The notes: a model not told the origin generated them from the letters alone. A DNA stretch of 64,000 nt from Flavobacteriales bacterium UBA1993 (GCA_002336485.1 DDCZ01000065.1:5744-69743), one strand, 5' to 3'; numbered from the stretch's first letter, positions 25,597 to 34,954 are shown. Numbers and translations: made by a program.

Positions 25597-27417
25597 TTAC
25601 TTGTTCGAAATATCTCGCATTGCATCAATGGTTCGCTGAACTGAATTTCCATCGATTTTATATACCCTGGCGGCTCTAAAAGCCTCCCGTTGTGTACTCA
25701 AATCTTTTTGGGTCCCCGTTTCTATTGCCTTCAAGGTAGATTCTAATTCACGGTAATCGGCACACATATGACCTACGCCAAGGGCATAATAATTGGCAAT
25801 ATCGGTGCGGTCATAATCGTAAACGATGAGTTCCTTATCGAAATAAATGGCCTCTGCGCCTGCCGTACTAAAATACGTAACAACCACATCGGACTTTGAA
25901 AGCAAATAGTAAAGGTCGTCCGTTTTTATCTGGGCCACTACTCCTTGCTCTTCGGCAATTTTTTTAATGTAATCCGAATCCTTGTACTCTCGGGGGTGAG
26001 GCTTTATGATGACATTGAGATTAGGATTTCGCTTCTGGAGTTTGAAGACATCCTCGAACATGCGTTGCCGCGCTTGAGGCATATGAAGAAGGGGCTGACT
26101 CGCGAAAAGAACGGTCTTCGTTCCAATAGTCCCTTCTTCCTTTCGGGCATTCAATACCGGGATCACATCGGCACGCATCTGGCCCGTAATGATTAGGCCG
26201 TCTTCCGAATAGATCGAGTTTGTAACTAGTCTATCATACACGTAAGAGCCCCATGTGAAAGTGAAATCTGGAATCGGCGATATTGCACGGTCCTCTTCCG
26301 TAAAAGAGTAAAACGCGTTTTGATTGCTTATTCCGCCATGCTGGATGCCGAAGGTTGGGACCTGGTTCTCTTTTGCGGCGCTGATGATCGGATACTTGGT
26401 ATAGGAATGCTCGTTTCCAGCACCGAACACGCGTGGTTGTATGCTTTTCACGTAAAGGTTGGCAGCTCGATACCTGAGATACATTAAGCCGAATTGCTCT
26501 ACTTCGGATGAAAATGCCATTAGTATTAGCTTATCCAAACCTTCGGCCTTGGCGATGCAGTCCTTAAAGACAACCTTGCAGTGATGGAGATACTGCTTCC
26601 AATTTTTTCTCGTCTCCGAATTAAACAAAGCCCGCAACATGAAGTATTCAAAGAACAAGCCATTTTGAGTCTTCATTTCGTGAATAAACAATTTGCGAAT
26701 GCTGTACTTATCAGTACCTGCAAAATTCTTTAGAATAAGCAACAAAGAGAACTGATCCTCTTTCTGGACACGATCGCATAAATACCCAAAGACGGGGTCG
26801 CCCATTTGCATTTCTCCGTTTAAAGAAAAGACTGGAATTTCATTTACCAGAGTATATCCCAATACGTGTTGTTGCTTTTTAGCTCGAAAAGATTGGAAGA
26901 ACCCCATTATGGAACGCAATCCAAATATGATGGCATATTTAAATGCTTGCTTCTGCCCAGCCTTCTTTGTCTGCAGCCCCACTTTTGAGTCGATGGTCAC
27001 ATCTTCGGCTACCTGGGTTTCTTGGAGTTTACTCGAACTTGAAAAAACTGTTATCGGAGCGTTCTCGCTTTCTCTCCTAAGCCAATCTATCACTGCTATT
27101 TCGAAGGCTGGCTTTATCAAACCACGAAATACTTGCGTTCTGGAAACATAATGAGGGTAAAGGCCTTCCATTCGCAACGCTTCATTTAGCATTTGGTCTT
27201 TCCACCTTGTGCGATGCGGGGCAGATACGACCTGTTTCAATAGGTCTATAGAACTATCCGAGGCAATGTTGGTCGGAATAGGCTCGTAATTGAGTTGATG
27301 ATCTAAATTATCAACGGAATAAACCACCACCTCGTCTTTTTCTTGTCTGGCTGCAATGTCCAGAGCCTCAGCATCAGAAATTGCTCGAAGAATTAAGATG
27401 TACGCCTTTTCGGGCAT
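25597..27417 (-). CDS. GT-B-fold, capsule-type glycosyltransferase-like protein
   Basis: A 606-residue cytoplasmic protein. The first 180 residues are unassigned. The C-terminal half shows a GT-B nucleotide-binding layout: TVLFASQPLLHMPQA (about residue 430), NLNVIIKPHPREYKD (about residue 458) and a helix-strand DVVVTYFSTAGAEAIYFDKELIVYD (about residue 510). The KPHP and S-T-A-G-x-E motifs recur in capsule polysaccharide transferases, CDP-glycerol transferases and polysialyltransferase-like enzymes. It may extend or prime the glycan handled by the adjacent flippase. A perfect -7 element (TAGCTTTG) lies 50 bp upstream on its strand. The specific sugar is unknown. Confidence 0.6.
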   Translation of the reverse strand: MPEKAYILILRAISDAEALDIAARQEKDEVVVYSVDNLDHQLNYEPIPTNIASDSSIDLLKQVVSAPHRTRWKDQMLNEALRMEGLYPHYVSRTQVFRGLIKPAFEIAVIDWLRRESENAPITVFSSSSKLQETQVAEDVTIDSKVGLQTKKAGQKQAFKYAIIFGLRSIMGFFQSFRAKKQQHVLGYTLVNEIPVFSLNGEMQMGDPVFGYLCDRVQKEDQFSLLLILKNFAGTDKYSIRKLFIHEMKTQNGLFFEYFMLRALFNSETRKNWKQYLHHCKVVFKDCIAKAEGLDKLILMAFSSEVEQFGLMYLRYRAANLYVKSIQPRVFGAGNEHSYTKYPIISAAKENQVPTFGIQHGGISNQNAFYSFTEEDRAISPIPDFTFTWGSYVYDRLVTNSIYSEDGLIITGQMRADVIPVLNARKEEGTIGTKTVLFASQPLLHMPQARQRMFEDVFKLQKRNPNLNVIIKPHPREYKDSDYIKKIAEEQGVVAQIKTDDLYYLLSKSDVVVTYFSTAGAEAIYFDKELIVYDYDRTDIANYYALGVGHMCADYRELESTLKAIETGTQKDLSTQREAFRAARVYKIDGNSVQRTIDAMRDISNK

Positions 27418-27466
27418 GGAATGGGGATTAGATTTAGTAGTTGCGAAAACCGACCTTCGGATACCG

Positions 27467-27474
27467 CAAAGCTA
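27467..27474 (-). promoter_or_regulatory. Putative Bacteroidota -7 element for the GT-B-like gene
   Basis: TAGCTTTG read on the minus strand, a full match to TAnnTTTG, about 50 bp before the ATG at 27417. A T-rich ACTTT about 19 bases further upstream could be the -33 partner. The rest of the 27418-27629 gap holds no gene that I can recognise. Confidence 0.35.
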
Positions 27475-27629
27475 TCAGTATATTTTTCCAAAGAAAGTTT
27501 AGTCAGCATTCATGCTTCCGCCGATGATCGATTGATTAAGTGAACCACACCTCCTCGAATGAGTAGCAAATTTAGAATAGCTGATTGTGGTCAGTTTGAA
27601 TCATTAAAGTGCCTTCGGCATCACTCAAG

Positions 27630-29072
27630 ATGTCTTTATTTGCACAAGTTTTTAAAAGCGTAATGACAGATTTCGAAAAAGCGATAACATCGGGTGGCGA
27701 TGAGCGAATTGAGCTTAAAGGTTCGGGCCTAAATAAGTATTTCGTAAACCCATTTCAATCGGAAGGATTGTTGAGCCGGGGTTCGTGTACATGCTCCCCG
27801 CTGTCAAAAGATGTGAGTGCTCGGGTGAAGGCTGCGTTCAAAATGATGCAATCCAAAGAAGCGACGGTTGAAGACATCCGGATCAAGCAGCGTTATAGGA
27901 TGAAGGCCTTACTGCAAAACTCATATACCAGTGACTTCAATATATTCTTTGCTCCCAGCGGAAGTGATTTGTGCTATTATCCGCTTCTTTTCTCTCGATT
28001 GATTCACGGCGACAAACCTATAATGAGCCTAATTACCTGTCCTGAAGAACTGGGAACAGGATCAATTTTAGCAAATACAGGTCACTACCATGCAGAAAAA
28101 ACACAGATTCTGGATAAGGTGGAGAAAGGCGGAGTGATTAAGGAAGGATTAGATGTAGATCACATATTGTTTCCTGCAAGATCAGAAGATGGTTCGGTTA
28201 TGGACCACAAGCGTAAAATATACCAAGCTATTGACACCTATCGTGACACGCATCATGTGATCGTTAATCTGGTAATTGGAAGTAAATCAGGAATTGAGGA
28301 TAGTGTGTCCATTATTCAAGATGGCCCCACCGATGTAACGTACGTTGTGGATCTCTGTCAAATGCGCGCAACCCCTAAACTTTTTAATGATTTATTGGCG
28401 GCCAATTGCCTGCTCATGATAACTGGCTCTAAGTTTTACCAGAGTCCACCTTTTTCTGGGGCATTGCTCGTACCTGAATCTTATGCTGAGCAGATCCCAC
28501 GTAAAGAAATTGCCCCAAGCATAACCGCCGGGTTTGACACTGTCTATTCGAAATACGACATACCACCATCTTATAGGGACTTAAGGGCGCATTTTTCGGC
28601 TGAAGAAAACATAGGTTTAACCTTGAGGTGGGAGGCTGCTATTTGCGAATCTGAAAACCTCAGCAAGTACACAGAGCGCGAGTCCACATTTGCAATAAGC
28701 AATTGGAATCGCCACGTAGTTGAGTATTTGAACTCAAAACCTTGTTTCGAGTTATTGCCAGACCAAAACAAAACCAACAACTCTATCCTTTCTGTAAAAA
28801 TCAATGGAAAGGTCGACTACTTTAATTCAGAACAATTAAGGGAGTTGTATGAGCAGCTTGTATTAAAAGGGCATGAATATCAAAACAAGTTTGAAAAGCT
28901 CACCATTGGTCAGCCTGTGAGTTATGAGGAGCATGCATTTGTTCGATTCGCACTGGGATCTACCAATGTTCGTAAGCTCATAGAAACGGATCATGACTAC
29001 AGCGACGACAAACTTCTAATTGATGTGGTCGAGAAAATAGCGGTTGAACTAGGGGCCAAAGCTTCAGCCTAG
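27630..29072 (+). CDS. PLP-dependent aminotransferase-fold protein of unknown substrate
   Basis: A 480-residue protein from the ATG at 27630; the open frame reaches a GTG seven codons upstream. Fold type I features are an FFAPSGSDLCYYPL segment (about residue 110) where the cofactor phosphate would bind, YVVDLCQMR (about residue 240) with the Asp that pairs with the pyridine nitrogen, and MITGSKFYQSPPFSGALLVP (about residue 267) with the likely Schiff-base Lys. A SCTCSPLS segment near residue 50 is cysteine-rich. It is divergent from the GT-B-like gene and might make an amino sugar or modify an amino acid, but the sequence does not fix this. Confidence 0.55.
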   Translation: MSLFAQVFKSVMTDFEKAITSGGDERIELKGSGLNKYFVNPFQSEGLLSRGSCTCSPLSKDVSARVKAAFKMMQSKEATVEDIRIKQRYRMKALLQNSYTSDFNIFFAPSGSDLCYYPLLFSRLIHGDKPIMSLITCPEELGTGSILANTGHYHAEKTQILDKVEKGGVIKEGLDVDHILFPARSEDGSVMDHKRKIYQAIDTYRDTHHVIVNLVIGSKSGIEDSVSIIQDGPTDVTYVVDLCQMRATPKLFNDLLAANCLLMITGSKFYQSPPFSGALLVPESYAEQIPRKEIAPSITAGFDTVYSKYDIPPSYRDLRAHFSAEENIGLTLRWEAAICESENLSKYTERESTFAISNWNRHVVEYLNSKPCFELLPDQNKTNNSILSVKINGKVDYFNSEQLRELYEQLVLKGHEYQNKFEKLTIGQPVSYEEHAFVRFALGSTNVRKLIETDHDYSDDKLLIDVVEKIAVELGAKASA

Positions 29073-32000
29073 AAAGCGCGATCTATTGCCAATATCCATC
29101 TGAATTGTAAAAACTCTTGATTGGCCGGTGGTCGATTTAAAAACAGCGGAAAATCAACTCGAACGGTGGTCGGCCTTAAGTCAGACCATTGTCCCCATTG
29201 CTTTATATCCAGCGCCATCCCAACGCCTGCATCTGCACGCAATCCACTCAACTGATACGCATCGGATTTGAGATCTATGAGCCCAGCATCTGCAAACAAA
29301 TAGGTCTTCAACTCGATCCAGCGTTTAAAGCCAGGGAGAATCCGAACGAGGTTGTCGAACTCAAGCTCTGTATTCACCGCCAAGCCAGATCTGCCGGCGT
29401 AAGCAAAGCGCACCAGGCTATCTTCATTCAGTTCGGGCAATACGTAACCGCTGTACCCTCTTAAATTAAGTCCACCTCCGGAGTGAAACCACCCCGTTTC
29501 TATTCCATATCCACCCGCTGTGGCAGGAACAAATCCTGCGGAACGAATGAATGGATTGTCTTGCATTTCTTCGGGATTGGCGCCAGCAGCCATAAGCTGC
29601 GACTCAGGCGCCCAATTGTCACCAAAACCAATTTGGCCAAAAACACGCGTCCGAAGGTTGAGTTTTTTCGTTCTGTTTTCATTTACAGAAGACAGGTTTA
29701 CAAATCCATAGCTGTAATCCGATCCCAAAAAATTGTTTCGCAAATTCGACCGAACCAATCCACGGCTCCGCTTCCCATATCGATATCGATGTTGCAACTC
29801 CGTTTGCATGAAATTATTGAACTTCTCTACTCCCCACTGGCTAGGCATTATCGCATAATTGAGCGACTTTTGATCAGGGCGATAGAGGCTCGAAACTGAT
29901 TGATTCACTTTTGTTTTTCCATTTGAAAATTTCTTTTGCCAGCCAATTTTATTTATGGCCACGCCATCCAAAAACCGAGTCCCTATCAGAACATCAAAAT
30001 CCTTGGCAATTCCTCTTAATGGAGTCTGGTAATTCAAGCGGTAGTTAAATCTGTAGAATTCACTTTGTGTGGATATATCTAAGAGCGAATTGGTTTGTTG
30101 AAGCAATCCAGAATTGAACCAAAATCCGACGTCTACTTTGTGATATGTGTGATAGTAATCCCCTTTTGCCTCTACCCCAATTTTAAGACCATCATAACCA
30201 TTGTACCAAATGCTCGGGTGCCACTCAACGGCATAGGCCCTGATTGGGTATGAATAATTTAGGTCATCAAATTGAACGTTTATCGGGAAGGGTAGTTTAT
30301 TGTCTAGATGATACACATCGGCCAAGCGATTACTGGCATCTATCTGCACCGTTTTGACCTCTGGTATCGAATCTAAACGGGCTCGATACACCTTATTGTT
30401 ATCGCCCCATCCGACCCATTGAGGTAAGACGTTGTCAGAGCTAGCTTTGACGAAATATGAATTCGGGATCCAGTATTCCAATTCCACGCCTTCTTTGGTT
30501 GTTACCGTCAAAGCTATTGGCATCTGCATTTCTCCTTTACGCTCTAGCTCTATCTCATAACTGCCTTCACTTACTCGTTTAAACGACTTTATGCCGTAGT
30601 CGATATCAGATTCCGATTCCAACCATTGGTCAAAAAACCAGTTTAGATCAACACCCGTGAATTGAATAATACTCGATCGAAAATCATTGAAATATGGATG
30701 ACAGAACTTCCATTGGTTAAAGTAGTTCTGCATGGATGCCAGAAAAAATGAATCGCCCAATACGTATTGCATATTGTAAAGCATCGTTGCCGTCTTGTAA
30801 TAAACCTGCCCATACCCTGTTCTGTCTTTGAAATGATCACTATGGGTATTTAGATTCGGATCTGAGTTATTCATCAATGCCGCCCTATAGTATCCCTGGA
30901 ATATTTGAGCATCACGCGTTCCACGCTCATCCTGAAACATTTCATCCAGTTTTGATGAAGCGGGTGTCCAATTAATAGTGTCACCCTCAAGGTGTTCCAT
31001 GGCCCAAGAAGTCAAGAACTGCGTAAATCCTTCATCCAGCGAAGCCCTGTAGGTTTCGTTGTTTCCAACCATTCCGAAAAACCAATTGTGTCCGACTTCA
31101 TGCGCAATTAAATCTCGATAGTATGGATCGCGGCCACCATCGAGTGTCAACATGGGATACTCCATTCCATCACGAGCATCAGCTACAATCATTTTCGGAT
31201 ATGCGTACGAACCAAAGTCTTTCGAGTAAAGCTCAATAACACGTGCCGTATATGCTGCCGCATTTTGCCAACCACTGGCATGCTGTTCTTGAACGAGGCT
31301 GTAACAATCAACTTCAGAACCATCTTCCAATGTAGCCTTTGCGAGTCCTATGCGGTACGTTGGATCTGCTGTCCAGGCAAAGTCATGCACATTCTCAGCT
31401 TTAAACTTCCACGTTTTTGGCTTTGATGAGGCCGCCATAATCTCAGACGGTGCTTCACCCCAAGGTTTGTCCGCGAAATTTTCAATCCGCACCTTTTCCA
31501 TGAGCGATTCGGGGAGCACCTCTGATCGATTAAGGAGCTTACCTGTTCCATCCAAAATGTAATGCTCTGGAAGGCTAATTTCTACTTCGTAGGTTCCGAA
31601 ATCACCGTAGAATTCGTGTCCGAGATGCTGATCGGTGGTCCATCCAAACTTGCGGTCATAGACCGAAATCCTTGGATACCAATGCACCACATTAAAGTGT
31701 TTCTGTCCATTGGAGCTGTAAACCTTCATTCGTCCTCCTTGAGAGCCAAACTGCGTAGTAAACGCACACTCAATCTTGGCAACCGATCCGGGCATTATGG
31801 GCTCCGGAAGATCTACGATGAGCATCGTATTGTCCTTTGTAAACGCAACCTGCCTATCATTAACACGCATGTTGGTTACATCTGTTTTTTGCCATTCTTC
31901 TGCCTTCGCATCTGAATTGCCGTCGAATTGGTTCTTATAGGAATTCGGCTCAAACATGTTTTGGTAAACATGAAAATAGAGCTGCGTTAATGCATCTGGG

Positions 32001-32197
32001 CTATTGTTTGTGTACTGAAGGATCAAATCACCTGAGATCAGCTCCGTCTCATCATTCAGTGATGCATTGATGGCATAAGCTACATCTTGTTGCCAATAAC
32101 CCTGAACGGGGGTGCGATTTTTCCAGTAGAGTGAATTTTCTTGTGCAAGGGATAGGGATGCGAGACAAAGACAAATAACGAAGGTTAATAGTCTCAT
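29069..32197 (-). CDS. Secreted M1-family metallopeptidase
   Basis: A 1042-residue exported protein with a signal peptide ending SLSLAQ (about residue 18). The zinc site is HEVGH (366-370) with the downstream Glu at E389 in LDEGFTQF. The aminopeptidase exopeptidase motif is the variant GMEYP (344-348) rather than GAMEN. About residues 560-1042 form a beta-rich region with many aromatic-ended strands and a final aromatic residue (Phe), suggesting an outer-membrane barrel-like tail rather than a T9SS tag. It is the last gene after DUF4783 and nadC, overlapping nadC's stop by one base (TAATG). Its stop shares a CTAG with the convergent PLP gene. Confidence 0.88.
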   Translation of the reverse strand: MRLLTFVICLCLASLSLAQENSLYWKNRTPVQGYWQQDVAYAINASLNDETELISGDLILQYTNNSPDALTQLYFHVYQNMFEPNSYKNQFDGNSDAKAEEWQKTDVTNMRVNDRQVAFTKDNTMLIVDLPEPIMPGSVAKIECAFTTQFGSQGGRMKVYSSNGQKHFNVVHWYPRISVYDRKFGWTTDQHLGHEFYGDFGTYEVEISLPEHYILDGTGKLLNRSEVLPESLMEKVRIENFADKPWGEAPSEIMAASSKPKTWKFKAENVHDFAWTADPTYRIGLAKATLEDGSEVDCYSLVQEQHASGWQNAAAYTARVIELYSKDFGSYAYPKMIVADARDGMEYPMLTLDGGRDPYYRDLIAHEVGHNWFFGMVGNNETYRASLDEGFTQFLTSWAMEHLEGDTINWTPASSKLDEMFQDERGTRDAQIFQGYYRAALMNNSDPNLNTHSDHFKDRTGYGQVYYKTATMLYNMQYVLGDSFFLASMQNYFNQWKFCHPYFNDFRSSIIQFTGVDLNWFFDQWLESESDIDYGIKSFKRVSEGSYEIELERKGEMQMPIALTVTTKEGVELEYWIPNSYFVKASSDNVLPQWVGWGDNNKVYRARLDSIPEVKTVQIDASNRLADVYHLDNKLPFPINVQFDDLNYSYPIRAYAVEWHPSIWYNGYDGLKIGVEAKGDYYHTYHKVDVGFWFNSGLLQQTNSLLDISTQSEFYRFNYRLNYQTPLRGIAKDFDVLIGTRFLDGVAINKIGWQKKFSNGKTKVNQSVSSLYRPDQKSLNYAIMPSQWGVEKFNNFMQTELQHRYRYGKRSRGLVRSNLRNNFLGSDYSYGFVNLSSVNENRTKKLNLRTRVFGQIGFGDNWAPESQLMAAGANPEEMQDNPFIRSAGFVPATAGGYGIETGWFHSGGGLNLRGYSGYVLPELNEDSLVRFAYAGRSGLAVNTELEFDNLVRILPGFKRWIELKTYLFADAGLIDLKSDAYQLSGLRADAGVGMALDIKQWGQWSDLRPTTVRVDFPLFLNRPPANQEFLQFRWILAIDRAF

Positions 32198-33027
32198 TAC
32201 AGTTTAATTTTTAAGCTGATATCCAGTGATCGCACTGAATGCGTCAACGCGCCTACGGAGATAAAATCCACGTTTGCTTCAGCGTAACCGACTATTGTTT
32301 CTTGGGTAATTCCACCTGAGGATTCTAGTGGAACGCTTCCGTTGCAAATACCGACGGCTTCTCTGGTCTGGTCTACACTAAAATTATCCAGCATTATTCG
32401 ATCAACTCCACCAATATCAAGCACGGTCCGCAACTCCTCGAATGATCGGACCTCTATTTCTACAGGAAGCTTTACTCCTCTTTCGCGCTGATACTTGGCG
32501 GTATTTGATAATGCCTGGTGGATACCTCCTGCCGCATCGATATGATTATCCTTAATCAAGATCATATCAAATAGGCCAAATCGGTGATTTGTGCCGCCCC
32601 CAAATTTCACTGCGTCCTTTTCAAAAAGCCTTAATCCTGGAGAAGTCTTTCGTGTATCCAGAACTTTTGCCTTCGTGTGGGCGATTAAATCGACATAATG
32701 GGCCGTAACGGTCGATATGCCACTCATGCGCTGCATTAGGTTTAAAACCAAGCGTTCCGAACTGAGTATGGAGCGCGCTGGACCAGTCACAAAAAAACCG
32801 ACATCGCCCCGAGTAACTCTGGCACCATCGGTTATTTTAAAATCGAGTTCTAAAGAGGGATCGACATGTTGAAATATTTTTTCGGCTACCAGAAAGCCAC
32901 TTGCCACTCCGCTTTCCTTAAATAGTAACTGGGCCTCTGCCATTTTCCCATCTGGGATACAGGCCAATGTTGTGTGATCACCCTCCCCAATATCTTCCTT
33001 GAGGGCATTTTGGATGAATTCTATCAT
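32197..33027 (-). CDS. nadC: Nicotinate-nucleotide diphosphorylase (carboxylating)
   Basis: A 276-residue enzyme of de novo NAD synthesis that turns quinolinate and PRPP into nicotinate mononucleotide, pyrophosphate and CO2. Motifs include EDIGEGDHTT near residue 13, LNLMQRMSGIST near residue 95, the KVLDTRKTSPGLRLFEKDAV active-site segment near residue 116, the NHRFGLFDMILIKDNH segment near residue 145 and the VDRIMLDN / LESSGGIT phosphate-binding strands. I chose ATG at 33025-33027 over the TTG two codons earlier. It lies 15 bp downstream of the DUF4783 gene. Confidence 0.96.
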   Translation of the reverse strand: MIEFIQNALKEDIGEGDHTTLACIPDGKMAEAQLLFKESGVASGFLVAEKIFQHVDPSLELDFKITDGARVTRGDVGFFVTGPARSILSSERLVLNLMQRMSGISTVTAHYVDLIAHTKAKVLDTRKTSPGLRLFEKDAVKFGGGTNHRFGLFDMILIKDNHIDAAGGIHQALSNTAKYQRERGVKLPVEIEVRSFEELRTVLDIGGVDRIMLDNFSVDQTREAVGICNGSVPLESSGGITQETIVGYAEANVDFISVGALTHSVRSLDISLKIKL

Positions 33028-33042
33028 AGACAAAAAGTGATT

Positions 33043-33420
33043 CTAGTTTGCTTCTATTTCGATGCTCTGAATTTCGAACGTCTCTCCTTTCTCAACCAGA
33101 TAGGTGGTAATTCTGCTTCCACCTTTAGAGGTGGTTAACTCTCCTATCATATAATGGACGTTTTTTCCAGAGACTCCATTATGCACCATTTTAAAGGACT
33201 GAGGAGTGTTGTTCATGAAATAGGTTCTTAATTCCTTTTGAGAATCAATCGCTGATTCGCTTACCACATCATTTTCAATGGATAATTCAACTTGTTCAGC
33301 AAACATATTAGCGATTGCCGAAGCATCGCCATGTGAAAACGCTTTTGTAAGCCCTGCATAATCTTGTGAGAAGAGAGAAAACGGAAGCGCGATTAATAGA
33401 ACTAGAAAGAACCTTGTCAT
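33043..33420 (-). CDS. DUF4783 small exported protein
   Basis: A 125-residue protein. The ATG at 33418-33420 gives a clean signal peptide (MTRFFLVLLIALPFSLFSQ); the open frame extends 14 codons upstream, past the likely promoter. The mature part looks like a small NTF2-like/SnoaL-type fold (GLTKAFSHGDASAIANMFAEQVE, then a beta meander ending FEIQSIEIE). It matches the Bacteroidota DUF4783 family, commonly next to nadC and rlmH as here. Its function is unknown. It is probably periplasmic and probably first in the DUF4783-nadC-M1 operon. Confidence 0.8.
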   Translation of the reverse strand: MTRFFLVLLIALPFSLFSQDYAGLTKAFSHGDASAIANMFAEQVELSIENDVVSESAIDSQKELRTYFMNNTPQSFKMVHNGVSGKNVHYMIGELTTSKGGSRITTYLVEKGETFEIQSIEIEAN

Positions 33421-33426
33421 AGTTGA

Positions 33427-33434
33427 TACATTTG
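33427..33434 (+). promoter_or_regulatory. Putative -7 element for rlmH
   Basis: TACATTTG, a full TAnnTTTG match on the plus strand, 28 bp before the rlmH ATG. No convincing -33 TTG is visible. It faces the opposite element at 33448-33455 across only 13 bases. Confidence 0.35.
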
Positions 33435-33447
33435 AAACCATCGACCT

Positions 33448-33455
33448 CAAAGATA
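33448..33455 (-). promoter_or_regulatory. Putative -7 element for the DUF4783-nadC-M1 operon
   Basis: TATCTTTG read on the minus strand, a full TAnnTTTG match, 27 bp before the ATG at 33420. Because it lies to the right of the rlmH element, the two promoters would fire towards and across each other. Confidence 0.4.
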
Positions 33456-33462
33456 AGGTCAA

Positions 33463-33936
33463 ATGAAGATTAGAACACTTTCAATAGGAAAAACGAATAT
33501 GTCCTTCGTTCGCGAAGCGATTGACCTATATAATCATCGCATTGGACGGTATGTCAAATACGAATGGGAGGAACTTCCCGATGTTCGCAATAGTAATAAG
33601 CTGAGTAATGATAAGCTCAAAATGGAAGAAGGGAAAAGCATCTTAAAACGACTCAAGCCTGGCGAACGATTAATATTACTTGATGAAGGTGGCATGCAGA
33701 TGACAAGTGTGAAATTTGCCAATTGGATTGAAACAGGCATGAGCCTTAATGGGAGGGATATCTGTTTCGTAATTGGGGGTGCCTATGGCTTTTCAAGTGA
33801 AGTTTACGAAAAGGCCGAGATGAAAATCTCGTTATCCAAAATGACCTTTAGCCATCAAATTATTCGTGCGATATTCTCCGAACAACTATATCGCGCTTTC
33901 AGCATCATTCGGAATGAACCGTATCACCACGCTTAG
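33463..33936 (+). CDS. rlmH: 23S rRNA (pseudouridine-1915-N3)-methyltransferase RlmH
   Basis: A 157-residue SPOUT methyltransferase that methylates pseudouridine 1915 in helix 69 of 23S rRNA with SAM. The trefoil-knot motifs are visible: RLILLDEGGMQMTS near residue 67, DICFVIGGAYGFSSEV near residue 102, and LSKMTFSHQIIRAIFSEQLYRAFSIIRNEPYHH at the end, where the last two His are typical. The length fits the family. It overlaps the 3' end of the convergent galE by 32 bp. Confidence 0.97.
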   Translation: MKIRTLSIGKTNMSFVREAIDLYNHRIGRYVKYEWEELPDVRNSNKLSNDKLKMEEGKSILKRLKPGERLILLDEGGMQMTSVKFANWIETGMSLNGRDICFVIGGAYGFSSEVYEKAEMKISLSKMTFSHQIIRAIFSEQLYRAFSIIRNEPYHHA

Positions 33937-34954
33937 TATTCAATAATTGCTGCCACTGCCATGCAGAAATCATTGCATCGGCAATTCCGTATTTCGGATT
34001 CCAACCCAGTTGCCTATTAGCCTTTGAGTTATTTGCATAGATACACTCTACGTCGCCAGCTCTCCGGTCAGATATCGTATACGCAACGCTTATTCCTGTA
34101 GATTTCTCAAAAGCCTTAATAACTTCAAGAACCGTTACTCCATCACCTGTCCCCAAATTATAGACGTCATAGTCAAGCTCATGCTCTGATTCAGCCAGTT
34201 TTTCCAGCGCCAACACATGCGCATTGGCGATATCTGAAACATGGATATAGTCTCGAATGGCTGTTCCATCTCTGGTTTCATAATCATCTCCAAAGATGTT
34301 TAGTTCATCTAACCAACCCGATGCAAACTGCGTGACAATAGGAACAAGGTTGTTTGGCCTACCCTTAGGTAATTCACCATGCTTACCGCTTGGGTGAGCG
34401 CCTACAGGGTTAAAATAGCGCAAGGAAAGGGCGTTAAACCCAATTTTGGTGGCACTAAAATCTTTGAGGATGTTTTCTCCCACCAACTTCGTGTATCCAT
34501 AAGGAGATTCAGGAGGTTGAACAGGGGTTAACTCCGTAACGGGCTGCGTTTTTGCGTTTCCATAAACAGTGCAACTAGAGGAAAAAATGAAATGTTTGAC
34601 ATCGTATTTCTGGCAGCACTTGAGTAGGTTGATGAGCCCATTTAGATTATTGTGATAGTACAATACCGGTTTCTCCACCGATTCGCCAACCGCCTTCAGC
34701 GCAGCAAAATGTATGATTCCGTCAATAGGGCCTTCAACATTAAAAAATCGCTCCTTCAAGGAACTGTAGGCGGTAAGGTCTAGCTCATAATTCTTCACAC
34801 GCTTTCCCGTAATTTCCTCAATTCTATCAAATGTCTTAGCATCTGAATTTGAAAAATTATCGATAGAAACCACATCATGTTCTGTGTTCTCTAGAATGTC
34901 GATAATGGTATGCGAGCCGATATATCCGGCGCCGCCGGTAACAAGTATTTTCAT
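33905..34954 (-). CDS. galE: UDP-glucose 4-epimerase
   Basis: A 349-residue extended SDR enzyme that interconverts UDP-glucose and UDP-galactose with tightly bound NAD. The dinucleotide loop is GGAGYIGSH (residues 7-15), the catalytic Ser/Thr lies in SSSCTVYG (about residue 124) and the YxxxK pair in YGYTK (about residue 150). The NPVGAHPSG segment is typical of GalE. It supplies UDP-galactose for surface glycans, in keeping with the glycan genes on both sides. Its last 32 bp overlap rlmH. Confidence 0.95.
   Translation of the reverse strand: MKILVTGGAGYIGSHTIIDILENTEHDVVSIDNFSNSDAKTFDRIEEITGKRVKNYELDLTAYSSLKERFFNVEGPIDGIIHFAALKAVGESVEKPVLYYHNNLNGLINLLKCCQKYDVKHFIFSSSCTVYGNAKTQPVTELTPVQPPESPYGYTKLVGENILKDFSATKIGFNALSLRYFNPVGAHPSGKHGELPKGRPNNLVPIVTQFASGWLDELNIFGDDYETRDGTAIRDYIHVSDIANAHVLALEKLAESEHELDYDVYNLGTGDGVTVLEVIKAFEKSTGISVAYTISDRRAGDVECIYANNSKANRQLGWNPKYGIADAMISAWQWQQLLNTKRGDTVHSE

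Noticed and set aside
29483..29899. 138-codon open frame opposite the M1 peptidase tail
   Set aside because: No signal, motif or spacing supports it, and the minus-strand frame is clearly coding.
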